64,000 nucleotides of DNA from an uncultured Psychrobacter sp. (GTDB lineage: Bacteria > Pseudomonadota > Gammaproteobacteria > Pseudomonadales > Moraxellaceae). A program made the position numbers and the translations under genes. The stretch is from NCBI GenBank assembly GCA_947495055.1, contig CANLXO010000001.1, positions 186,001-250,000 of the forward strand. Direction: 5' to 3'. The notes under the pieces are model-generated. The model was not told the origin of the DNA and did no database searches. It saw only the letters and a list, made by a program, of their open reading frames with translations. Below, one piece after another: positions 51,185 to 59,969 of this stretch. Position 1 is the first letter of the stretch; every line of letters starts with the position of its first letter.

Positions 51185-52957
51185 ATGTACACTTTCTTAG
51201 CCTTAGCGCCAATTCTCGTTGTATTCATACTACTCATAGTTATGCGCCTGCCAGCTAAGATATCTATGAGTATTGCCTATTTGGTGACAGCTCTGCTAGC
51301 CTTTTTCATTTGGCACGCTAGTGGTGCTCAGGTAGCGGCTGCTACTGTTAATGGGATTATTGTGGCACTTACTATTTTATTCATTGTATTCGCAGCTATT
51401 TTACTGCTGAATACGCTGAAAGAAAGCGGCGCTCTTGTCGCCATACGTAAGGGCTTTATGGATATTTCACCTGATAGGCGCGTCCAAGCGATCATTGTGG
51501 CATGGTTGTTCTGCTCTTTAGTAGAAGGTTCATCAGGATTCGGAACACCATCTGCAGTGGGTGCTCCGCTGTTGTTGGCTTTAGGCTTTCCAGCGATGGC
51601 ATCGGTCATGGTTATTCTTATCATTCAATCTACACCCGTATCATTCGGTGCAGTTGGTACGCCTCTACTACTTGGCGTTTGGTCTGGTATTACTGATAAA
51701 CAAGATTTAGCACAGTCCATTGCCCCTACTACTGCCGAAAATTATTTATTACAGATTACAGCTAACGTAGGCCTTGTACATGCGCTTATTGGGTTTTTGA
51801 TACCTTTAATTTTAAGTGCTTTTTTGACAAGGTTCTTTGGTGAAAAACGCTCCTTCATAGAAGGGCTTAAAGTATGGCCATTTGCCATTTTTGCAGGTCT
51901 TTGCTTTACTATTCCTTATTTTTTGGTTGCTAAATTTCTAGGGCCTGAGTTCCCTTCACTCATTGGCGGTTTCATTGGGTTGTTAATTGTACTTCCCGCT
52001 GCTAAGCGTGGTTTTTTGATGCCTAAAGATACTTTTGATTTTGCCCCTCGCGCAAAATGGGACAAAGACTGGCTGGGTACTTTAGACGAGGTAAAATATG
52101 ATGATTCAGCAACCCCAAAGTTCTCTTTAATTCGTGCATTTTCGCCCTATTTCATTGTGATTGCCTTATTGGTCATAACTCGAGTGATTGCACCACTCAA
52201 AGCTTTTCTGGTAGGGGATTTAACAACCATTAGCCTTACTAATCTTTTTGGTACAACAATCTCTAGTAAGATACAGCTCGCCTATTCTCCTGGTAGCATT
52301 CTAATTATTACTTCTTTATTATGTATTTTACTGTTCAAAATGAATAGCCAAGCGGTGAAGCGCAGTTGGAGTAACTCGGCAAAGACCATGGTTGCTGCCG
52401 CACCAGCTTTGCTATTCTCGGTGCCTATGGTACAAGTATTCATTAATTCAGGCTCAGCCTCTGAAGTCGCTACTGCGCTACCGGCTATGCCAATATTACT
52501 GGCTGAAAGTGCTGCCGATGCTTTTCAAAATGCGTGGCCGCTAGTGTCTCCATGGATTGGGGCAATGGGTGCTTTCATCGCCGGTTCAAATACTATTAGC
52601 AATATGATGTTTTCATATTTTCAATGGTCAACAGCCAATCAGATCGGACTCAATAGTGACCTTGCAGCACAAGTAATAGCCTTGCAAGCTGTGGGTGGTG
52701 CGGCTGGTAACATGATTTCGGTGCATAATGTGGTAGCTGCTTGCGCAGTAGTCGGCTTGGTGGATAAAGAAGGCTATGTGATTCGCAAAACACTGCTAGC
52801 GATGATTTATTATGTCGTGCAAGCAGGTTTGATCGGTATGGCTATCATCTTCGGTCAAATATGGTGGTGGGCTTTAGCCGTTCTCTGGCCCATAACATTC
52901 TTTGGACTGATGTCTTTTTGTGGCAAATTTTCCCGTAGAAAACTGAATGGACGATAA
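51185..52957 (+). CDS. lctP: L-lactate permease
   Basis: A 590-residue inner-membrane transporter with about 13 hydrophobic segments along its length and the LctP-family motifs VEGSSGFGTPSAVGAPLLLALG and GGAAGNMISVHNVVAACAV. It imports lactate with protons. It precedes lldD by 91 bases, forming the lactate-utilisation operon. The usual regulator LldR is missing here. The start has a duplicated ribosome binding site. Confidence 0.95.
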   Translation: MYTFLALAPILVVFILLIVMRLPAKISMSIAYLVTALLAFFIWHASGAQVAAATVNGIIVALTILFIVFAAILLLNTLKESGALVAIRKGFMDISPDRRVQAIIVAWLFCSLVEGSSGFGTPSAVGAPLLLALGFPAMASVMVILIIQSTPVSFGAVGTPLLLGVWSGITDKQDLAQSIAPTTAENYLLQITANVGLVHALIGFLIPLILSAFLTRFFGEKRSFIEGLKVWPFAIFAGLCFTIPYFLVAKFLGPEFPSLIGGFIGLLIVLPAAKRGFLMPKDTFDFAPRAKWDKDWLGTLDEVKYDDSATPKFSLIRAFSPYFIVIALLVITRVIAPLKAFLVGDLTTISLTNLFGTTISSKIQLAYSPGSILIITSLLCILLFKMNSQAVKRSWSNSAKTMVAAAPALLFSVPMVQVFINSGSASEVATALPAMPILLAESAADAFQNAWPLVSPWIGAMGAFIAGSNTISNMMFSYFQWSTANQIGLNSDLAAQVIALQAVGGAAGNMISVHNVVAACAVVGLVDKEGYVIRKTLLAMIYYVVQAGLIGMAIIFGQIWWWALAVLWPITFFGLMSFCGKFSRRKLNGR

Positions 52958-53048
52958 TCAGGCAAGCTGACGCTATTAAACTAGATCTAGTAGCGTTAGG
53001 TTAAGGTTGCCTTCTAGTTAAAACATAACAGTAATAAGAGATAAACCT

Positions 53049-54257
53049 ATGAAAGACTTAACTAAAATCACCGAAATCGAAGATCTGCGCCGCGTTGCTG
53101 AGCGTAAAGTGCCGCGTATGTTTTATGATTATGTCGATTCAGGCTCATGGACGCAAACCACCTATCGGAATAACGAAACCGATTTTGATCGTATTAAGCT
53201 GCGTCAACGCGTACTCGTCGATATGGAAAATCGCTCACTGGCAACCACAATGATCGGTGAAAAAGTCAACATGCCTGTCGCCATTGCACCTACTGGCTTT
53301 ACGGGGATGATGTGGGCAGATGGCGAGATTCATGCGGCGCGCGCCGCTGAAAAGTTCGGTGTGCCGTTTTCTTTATCGACGATGAGTATTTGCTCTATTG
53401 AGGATGTGGCGAGTCATACCAGTGCGCCCTTTTGGTTTCAGCTGTATGTCATGCGTGACAAAGCTTTTATGAGCAATCTGATTCGCCGTGCCAAAGAAGC
53501 CAATTGCTCAGCGCTGATCTTGACCGCTGACTTACAAGTGCTCGGTCAACGCCACAAAGACATCAAAAACGGTCTCTCTGCGCCGCCCAAACCGACGCTG
53601 GCTAATATCCTTAACCTTATGACCAAGCCGCAGTGGTGCCTCAATATGCTTGGTACCAAAAGACGCAGCTTTGGTAATATCGTCGGTCATGCTCAAGATG
53701 TCGAGGATATCTCCTCCTTGTCCGCATGGACAGCAGAGCAGTTCGATCCGGCGCTGAGCTGGGATGATGTGGCTCGTATCAAAGATGAATGGGGTGGTAA
53801 AATTATCATCAAAGGCATCATGGAGCCTGAGGATGCGATACTCGCGGCTCGTAGTGGCGCTGATGCGCTAGTCGTCTCCAATCATGGCGGTCGGCAATTG
53901 GACGGCGCGCCCTCCTCAATCGCTGCCCTAAGCGATATCGTGCAAGCGGTACGTGCAGAAAGTAGTGAGATTGAGATTTGGCTCGATAGCGGGATTCGCT
54001 CGGGGCAAGATGTCCTCAAAGCTATGGCACTAGGCGCTACTGGTACGATGATCGGGCGCGCTTTTTTGTACGGACTCGGTGCTTATGGCGAGGATGGCGT
54101 ACGCCGCGCCCTGGAGCTTATTTACAAGGAATGTGATGTGAGTATGGCGTTTTGTGGTCATACTGATATCACCCAAGTGACTGACGATATCTTGGTCAAA
54201 GGCACTTATGAGCATCTAAAATCTGGTCAGCCATATCTTGCACCGATGCGCTGGTAG
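53049..54257 (+). CDS. lldD: FMN-dependent L-lactate dehydrogenase
   Basis: A 402-residue membrane-associated flavoenzyme that oxidises L-lactate to pyruvate and passes electrons to quinone. Motifs are MFYDYVDSGSWTQTTY, PVAIAPTGFTGMMWADGE, FWFQLYVMRD, the catalytic SNHGGRQLDG (His) and IWLDSGIRSGQDVLKAMALG. Length matches LldD (about 396). It follows lctP. Confidence 0.95.
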   Translation: MKDLTKITEIEDLRRVAERKVPRMFYDYVDSGSWTQTTYRNNETDFDRIKLRQRVLVDMENRSLATTMIGEKVNMPVAIAPTGFTGMMWADGEIHAARAAEKFGVPFSLSTMSICSIEDVASHTSAPFWFQLYVMRDKAFMSNLIRRAKEANCSALILTADLQVLGQRHKDIKNGLSAPPKPTLANILNLMTKPQWCLNMLGTKRRSFGNIVGHAQDVEDISSLSAWTAEQFDPALSWDDVARIKDEWGGKIIIKGIMEPEDAILAARSGADALVVSNHGGRQLDGAPSSIAALSDIVQAVRAESSEIEIWLDSGIRSGQDVLKAMALGATGTMIGRAFLYGLGAYGEDGVRRALELIYKECDVSMAFCGHTDITQVTDDILVKGTYEHLKSGQPYLAPMRW

Positions 54258-54317
54258 TTCTTTGATTTAATGATTGGCTTATCTTGTTTACCCATATCCT
54301 TTAACTGATACCCATTT

Positions 54318-55313
54318 ATGACCATACAGCAATTACTAAAAACTGCACCTGTCAGTACCTTACTCTTAGTCAGCTTTATCGGGCTGTTTATCATCCAAGT
54401 GCTTTTAGGCGTCGATGCCAATAACCCCTCGACCCAAGCGCTCATCCATTGGGGCGCTAATGCGCTGCCATTGACGATGGTGGATGACCCGTGGCGGCTG
54501 GTTAGCAGTGCGTTTTTGCATATTGGTTTGATGCATCTACTGTTTAACGGTTTTGCCATGTATTTCTTTGGGCAAGTAGCCGAGCCTATGTTTGGCTCAG
54601 TGAAGTTTTTGGCGCTGTTCTTGCTTGCTGCTATCGGTGGCAATTTATTAAACAATTATGTAACGTGGCAAGGCATTTTAGATGGCTCAGCGCAGCCCGG
54701 ATTATCCGCTGGCGCGTCTGGCGGTATCATGGGTATTGGCGCAGCCTTACTGATAGCAGCACTGTTTAAAATATCAGTCAATGGAATGGTGCTCAATCTA
54801 AAGAGTCTGATATTCATTATGGGTATCAATCTGGTTTATGGCTTTGCGGTACCAGGTATCGATAACGCGGGGCATATCGGCGGCGCGATCACAGGACTGG
54901 TTATTGCCCTTGGTTTTGTTTTTGCTCAGCGCCAGCGCCAAGGGGCTCAGCAACAAGCGATTGCAGAGTACCAAAGCGCCTTACGAAATCAGTTGCCAAC
55001 AGCTGACCCTCAAGTTACCGATTATAACGATCCACCGCTTAGGGATATTTTTAGTGATAACACTAGCCAAATCCCTGTAAACTTAGAGCATGATTCTGCT
55101 AGTACTGTTAATAATACCGACGTGAATACGACCATTAACTACAATAATCCAGCTTATGTTAGCGTCAAACCTGTTGCTACTAAGCCCGTCAAAGTCAGCA
55201 AGATATGGCAACTACTGCCTTGGCTCATGATGCTTATCGTCTTGATTGGCTTTGTCTGGTGGTGGCAAGATATGCATAATCAGATACTACAAGTGCTCGC
55301 TGCTAACGAATAA
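54318..55313 (+). CDS. Rhomboid intramembrane serine protease with C-terminal extension
   Basis: A 331-residue protein. Residues 1-205 hold the six-helix rhomboid core with LMHLLFNGFAMYFFG, catalytic Ser in SAGASGGIMGIGAAL and His in AGHIGGAITGLV. It then has an unusual hydrophilic Asn/Asp/Thr-rich stretch (about 210-290) and a seventh hydrophobic segment (about 298-316, LPWLMMLIVLIGFVWWW). Substrate unknown. It starts 60 bases after lldD, so may be cotranscribed. Confidence 0.9.
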   Translation: MTIQQLLKTAPVSTLLLVSFIGLFIIQVLLGVDANNPSTQALIHWGANALPLTMVDDPWRLVSSAFLHIGLMHLLFNGFAMYFFGQVAEPMFGSVKFLALFLLAAIGGNLLNNYVTWQGILDGSAQPGLSAGASGGIMGIGAALLIAALFKISVNGMVLNLKSLIFIMGINLVYGFAVPGIDNAGHIGGAITGLVIALGFVFAQRQRQGAQQQAIAEYQSALRNQLPTADPQVTDYNDPPLRDIFSDNTSQIPVNLEHDSASTVNNTDVNTTINYNNPAYVSVKPVATKPVKVSKIWQLLPWLMMLIVLIGFVWWWQDMHNQILQVLAANE

Positions 55314-55319
55314 ATAAGT

Positions 55320-55360
55320 GCGCTATAGTGATCAAAAATGAGTATCACCCACTAAAGCGC
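55320..55360 (+). terminator. Weak terminator of the rhomboid gene
   Basis: An 11-bp stem (GCGCTATAGTG with CACTAAAGCGC, one mismatch) followed by TATTTT. Confidence 0.45.
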
Positions 55361-55397
55361 TATTTTACTTACCCTTACCTGCTCAAGAGACCCAACT

Positions 55398-56201
55398 ATG
55401 TCAAAACTATCCGCCCCTTTTATCACTAGCCGCACTCTGCTCACTGCCCTAACGGCTACAGTGCTATTTGGCATTGGCAGCCATGCTAACGCCGCCCTAT
55501 TCAAAAATCTGCCTGCTGATCAAGATGCCGAGCTCAGCGTTGGCGTCAATGTATTATATAGCAAAAGTGCTTATGATCTAGATGATGAGCAGGTACGTGT
55601 CTTGCCAGGCGTGTTCTATGACAACAATAAGTTCTATGCCCGCGGCGCGCAAGCAGGCGCTTATATCGTCAATGATGGTACCAATCAGCTGGCCGCTTAT
55701 GTCCAACTGGCAGGCAGCGAGTTTGACCCTGATGATGCCAATGGCGCGCTCCAAGGTTTAGATGAGCGTAAAGCATCAGCGGCGGCAGGTCTAAGCTACC
55801 TACGCCGTACGCCTGTCGGTGGCTTCCGTATTCAAGCCGCTACTGACGTTTTAGACCGTAGTGATGGTAATACTGCCCGCTTAACCTATCTGGCGCGTAT
55901 CACTAAGAATAAGCTGACCGTCTATCCGAGCATAGGTTTTGAGTATCACGATGATGACTACAACGAATACTATTACGGCGTCAGCGATGAAGAGTCCGCA
56001 AAGACAGGTGTCGCCGCTTATAAATCAAACTCAAGCTTAAACCCTTATATTAACGTTAGCGCTAACTACGATTTCAACGAGCGCTGGGCAGGTTTTTTTA
56101 ACCAAAGCTTAAGCTACTTGCCTAATGAGCAATATGATAGCCCAATGGTGGACTCGCGTACCGATGCAACAACGACGCTGGGTTTGCTGTATAAGTTTTA
56201 G
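55398..56201 (+). CDS. MipA/OmpV family outer membrane protein
   Basis: A 267-residue protein with a signal peptide (cleavage after HANA), then a beta-barrel pattern. The motif YNEYYYGVSDEESAKTGVAAY is characteristic of MipA/OmpV, and the C-terminus is LGLLYKF. Family members scaffold murein enzymes or act as outer-membrane proteins of uncertain role. Confidence 0.9.
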   Translation: MSKLSAPFITSRTLLTALTATVLFGIGSHANAALFKNLPADQDAELSVGVNVLYSKSAYDLDDEQVRVLPGVFYDNNKFYARGAQAGAYIVNDGTNQLAAYVQLAGSEFDPDDANGALQGLDERKASAAAGLSYLRRTPVGGFRIQAATDVLDRSDGNTARLTYLARITKNKLTVYPSIGFEYHDDDYNEYYYGVSDEESAKTGVAAYKSNSSLNPYINVSANYDFNERWAGFFNQSLSYLPNEQYDSPMVDSRTDATTTLGLLYKF

Positions 56202-56222
56202 GGTTTTAGCAATTTAGTATTG

Positions 56223-56252
56223 AAAAGCTGAGCATTTTGCTTGGCTTTTTTT
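56223..56252 (+). terminator. Terminator of the MipA/OmpV gene
   Basis: A 10-bp stem AAAGCTGAGC / GCTTGGCTTT (with G-T pairs), then T run. Confidence 0.75.
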
Positions 56253-56316
56253 ATTGTGAATCGTTTACTGTAATGTTATCTTACTGTTCTAAAATTAAAC
56301 ATTATAAAGAGTAGAA

Positions 56317-58554
56317 ATGAACATAATCGACCAAGGTATTACTGAAGGAATTATCCGCCTTGACGATGACAGAAAAAATGTTTACTACTGTCATCAAGAA
56401 AATAAACGTAGAAATTATAATAACCCTGAAGAACAAGTTCAAGTAGAAGCTTATCTTAAATTAATCTTCTCTTACGGCTATTCTGTCAATCGTATTAGAC
56501 TATTTGTCAGCGTCACAATGGGTGTCTCTACTAAAGAGGCTGATATTGTCGTCTATGATGACGATGAATGCACGAAACCAATAATCATCGTTGAATGCAA
56601 AAAGGAAGAGGTATCAGAACTTGAGTTTGAACAGGCTGTGAAGCAAGCATCAAGTTATGCGTATGCTCTCTCTGGAACGGTTAAGTACCTTTGGATCACT
56701 TCAAAAATTAAGAGTAAATATTGTCTTGTCGATAAAGATAGTGACGTTGTGCATACTATTCCAGATATTCCAAGATTTGGTATCACAGAAGTACAAAAGT
56801 TTAAGTACGCTAAAGGTGGTAGAAAAGAAAACGAAGATCCTGAAAACAATGAAATCAAGCAAAAATATTTTGAGCTAAAAACGGTATCAGAAGATGATCT
56901 AACCAAAGCGTTTAAACAAGCTCACAATTCTCTCTGGGCAGGTGGTCAGCTTAATCCATCAGAAGCATTTGATGAGCTAGATAAACTTATTTTTTGTAAA
57001 ATATGGGATGAAAGATTACCTAGAAAAGTTGGTGAACCTTATCACTTCCAAGTCTTTAATGAGTCCATACCCAAAAATGCTACCAAAGAGCAACGCAAAA
57101 AGGTAGAGCAAAAAATAGCTGATGATCTTTATAACCGAGTCGTCGCTATATACGCTGAAGGTAAGAAAAAAGATCCTGAAGTGTTTAAAGACGATATCAG
57201 ACTTGATACTAATAAAGTTAAAACAGTCGTGGGCTATCTTGAGTCTATTAATCTAAGCGAAACGGATTTAGACAGTAAAGGTAAAGCGTTTGAAACCTTC
57301 ATGGGTAGTTATTTTAGAGGTGACTTTGGTCAATACTTTACGCCGAGACCTATCGTTAAGTTTATCGTAAACGCACTACCGATTACTCACGACTCTAAAG
57401 TGTTAGATACCTCATGTGGCAGTGGTGGTTTTTTACTATACGCTTTGGATAAAGTACGGACTGAGGCTAATGCTCTATATCCAGAGTATTTAACTAACAA
57501 TCGCGAGTTTACTAACCACTATAGACACTGGCATGACTTTGCTGAAAAGCAGCTCTATGGTATTGAGCTTAATGAACAAATTGCTCGTACTGCTAAGATG
57601 AATATGATCATCCATGATGACGGTCATACCAATGTCATCTCATCAGATGGTTTACTTCGTGCAGAAGTTATGCGAGAGAGAAGCGGCAGAGATGGTTTTG
57701 TGTACGGCTCATTTGACTTTATTATCACTAATCCTCCGTTTGGAAGTTCCGTTAAGCAAACTGAAAAAGCCTATTTGCATCAATATAATTTAGGTATCAA
57801 AGATCTAGACTGGCTTGATAAAAGCTATAGAGCAGATTATGACAAGTTTAGCGATTCTAATATTAAGAAATTAGGTAAAAGTAATCAAAGTACCGAGGTG
57901 CTATTTATTGAGCAGTGTTGGAACTTCCTTGATGAAGGAGGATATCTAGCCATTGTGCTTCCAGATGGCGTACTCACTAACAGTAGCTTGCAATATGTCA
58001 GAGATAATATTGAAGAATGGTTCAGAATAGTCGCTGTCGTCTCTATGCCTCAAACAGCGTTCTCTCATACGGGCGCAGGCGTCAAAAGCTCTGTATTGTT
58101 CTTACGTAAATGGAGCAAGGAGACCACTGAACAATTCCAAACGCTAAAGCAAAACTTGCAAACTCAAGTAAGAAATGAAAACCATTATTTAGTAGAAGTA
58201 GCTAAAATAGAAAATGAGAAAAAAGCAGCTATTAAAGATCATAATGGCTTTGAAAATACTACTGGCCAAAAAAATGGGAAAAAGTCTATCGAGAAAACCG
58301 AAGTATTTAAGCTATGGAAAAAAGAAACTGGTGAATACTATAATCAGAAAATTAGCGATCTAAAAGATGAATTAAGCGACATCTATATGAAGAAGAAACA
58401 AGAAGCGCTACCTGATTATCCTATATTTATGGCAATAGCTGAAGACATTGGCTATGACGCGACAGGGAGAGAGACAGGTAATAATGAGCTGGAGTTTATC
58501 GGTCAAAAGCTCGTTGAGTTTATCACTCATATTAATGCGGGTGAGTCGATATGA
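56317..58554 (+). CDS. Adenine-specific DNA methylase with N-terminal nuclease-like domain (restriction-modification)
   Basis: A 745-residue fusion. Residues about 35-130 resemble the HsdR N-terminal PD-(D/E)XK nuclease: Glu44 in EAYLKL, Asp76 in EADIVVYD, Glu93 and Lys95 in IVECKKE. A helical region (about 190-330) leads to an N6-adenine methylase core: GQYFTPRPIV, motif I DTSCGSGGF (364-372), GIELNEQIARTAKMN, and catalytic NPPF (472-475). The C-terminal 150 residues are charged and helical, typical for contact with a specificity subunit. No helicase motor is present. This is a type IIB/IIG or BcgI-like arrangement rather than classic type I. Its stop overlaps the hsdS start by four bases (ATGA). 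Confidence 0.88.
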   Translation: MNIIDQGITEGIIRLDDDRKNVYYCHQENKRRNYNNPEEQVQVEAYLKLIFSYGYSVNRIRLFVSVTMGVSTKEADIVVYDDDECTKPIIIVECKKEEVSELEFEQAVKQASSYAYALSGTVKYLWITSKIKSKYCLVDKDSDVVHTIPDIPRFGITEVQKFKYAKGGRKENEDPENNEIKQKYFELKTVSEDDLTKAFKQAHNSLWAGGQLNPSEAFDELDKLIFCKIWDERLPRKVGEPYHFQVFNESIPKNATKEQRKKVEQKIADDLYNRVVAIYAEGKKKDPEVFKDDIRLDTNKVKTVVGYLESINLSETDLDSKGKAFETFMGSYFRGDFGQYFTPRPIVKFIVNALPITHDSKVLDTSCGSGGFLLYALDKVRTEANALYPEYLTNNREFTNHYRHWHDFAEKQLYGIELNEQIARTAKMNMIIHDDGHTNVISSDGLLRAEVMRERSGRDGFVYGSFDFIITNPPFGSSVKQTEKAYLHQYNLGIKDLDWLDKSYRADYDKFSDSNIKKLGKSNQSTEVLFIEQCWNFLDEGGYLAIVLPDGVLTNSSLQYVRDNIEEWFRIVAVVSMPQTAFSHTGAGVKSSVLFLRKWSKETTEQFQTLKQNLQTQVRNENHYLVEVAKIENEKKAAIKDHNGFENTTGQKNGKKSIEKTEVFKLWKKETGEYYNQKISDLKDELSDIYMKKKQEALPDYPIFMAIAEDIGYDATGRETGNNELEFIGQKLVEFITHINAGESI

Positions 58555-59969
58555 GAGAGTATAGTTTAGATAGTAACGCTGATAATATTTTTTTGATTAA
58601 TTTTTCTGAGCTAAAAGAACGTTTTGATCCAATTTACTACACAGACGTTTTAACTTATTTAAACAAATCCAGTTATGAAAAGTTCAAGTTGAATGCTCTA
58701 TGCTACAGTTTTACTTCGGGTTTTGGTGCTGGCGGTAATGATCAAACAGATGAACAGAACGGTATTATTCAGATTAGACCTACAAATTTAGATAATGATG
58801 GTAATTTAATTTTCAATCGAAATATTTATGTCCCTAACGATAATATAGGTAGTAAGTTTATCGTTGAAAATAATGATATTCTTTTTAATAATACAAATAG
58901 TCAGGAGAGAGTAGGGAAAACTGCAATAGCTGAAGATATTGGGGATAATATATATACTTTTTCAAACCATATCACTAAATTTAGAGTGAGAGAAAATTTA
59001 GTATTACCAAAATATCTATTTATTTTATTAAATTTATATCAGTCTCGAAAAATATTTTATAGCATCTGTACAAATTGGAATAATCAGTCAGGTGTAGGCT
59101 TAGATTTATTAAAGAAACTTATAATCCCTGTGCCACCTAAAAACAAGCAACAGTTAGTAGTCGATTGCTATAACAAAGCTTACCAAGCTAAACAGCACAA
59201 AGAACAAGAAGCCAAATCACTTTTATCTAGTATTGATGACTACTTATTAAGTGAGTTAGATATTAAGTTGCCAGAAATTAATAATTCGCTTAACGAAAGA
59301 ATTTTTACAGTTAAATTTAGCGATATAAGTAATGAAAGAATAGACCCTTTCTTCAACAATCCAAGCTATATTAAGTTTTCTGAGGATTTAAAAAACCACT
59401 CGAAACTCAGTGAACTTATAATAAGTATAACTAAAGGAGAGACACCTCTCTGGCGTGGCGATAATTATGTAAAAGAAGGGATCCCACTTCTTCAAGTAAA
59501 CAACTTATCTAATAAAGGAATTGATTCGAACTTCAAACTTATACCTACAGAAGTACACAGTAGGATGCACAGGTCTAAACTATTTGGTGGTGAAGTTCTC
59601 TACTCTATGGCTGGAACCATCGGTATCGCAGTATTGAATAATCTTCAAACTGAGGCTAATATTAACCAAGCTATTGCAAAAATAGTGGTAGATGAAGAAG
59701 CAGTAAACAAACTATATTTGATCGAATATTTAAACTCTACGTTAGGTAAGATTCAGGCAAAAAGATACTTAACAGTATCATCACAACCAAACATAAACTT
59801 TGGTCAAATTAAAGATATAAGAGTCATATTACCTTCTAAGGAAAAACAAGTCCGAATAATTGAACACATACTAAGTATTAGAAAAACCGCACAACAGCTT
59901 GAACAAGAGGCTGATGACATTATGGAAAACTCTAAATCAGAAGTTGAGAGGTTAATCTTAGGTCAATGA
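58551..59969 (+). CDS. HsdS-type specificity subunit
   Basis: A 472-residue DNA-recognition subunit with two target recognition domains. TRD1 is about residues 15-195 (with IQIRPTNLDNDGN and ending in PPKNKQQLVV), followed by a helical spacer (about 200-235, NKAYQAKQHKEQEAKSLL). TRD2 is about 255-435 (LLQVNNLSNKG, NINFGQIKDIRVILPSKEKQ), followed by a second helix. This two-half architecture binds a bipartite site. AT-rich compared with neighbouring core genes, suggesting transfer. Overlaps both neighbours by four bases. Confidence 0.9.
   Translation: MREYSLDSNADNIFLINFSELKERFDPIYYTDVLTYLNKSSYEKFKLNALCYSFTSGFGAGGNDQTDEQNGIIQIRPTNLDNDGNLIFNRNIYVPNDNIGSKFIVENNDILFNNTNSQERVGKTAIAEDIGDNIYTFSNHITKFRVRENLVLPKYLFILLNLYQSRKIFYSICTNWNNQSGVGLDLLKKLIIPVPPKNKQQLVVDCYNKAYQAKQHKEQEAKSLLSSIDDYLLSELDIKLPEINNSLNERIFTVKFSDISNERIDPFFNNPSYIKFSEDLKNHSKLSELIISITKGETPLWRGDNYVKEGIPLLQVNNLSNKGIDSNFKLIPTEVHSRMHRSKLFGGEVLYSMAGTIGIAVLNNLQTEANINQAIAKIVVDEEAVNKLYLIEYLNSTLGKIQAKRYLTVSSQPNINFGQIKDIRVILPSKEKQVRIIEHILSIRKTAQQLEQEADDIMENSKSEVERLILGQ

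Noticed and set aside
56290-56312. TTACTG / TATAAA pair just before the methylase gene
   Set aside because: It would start transcription almost at the start codon; the spacing does not leave room for a ribosome binding site.
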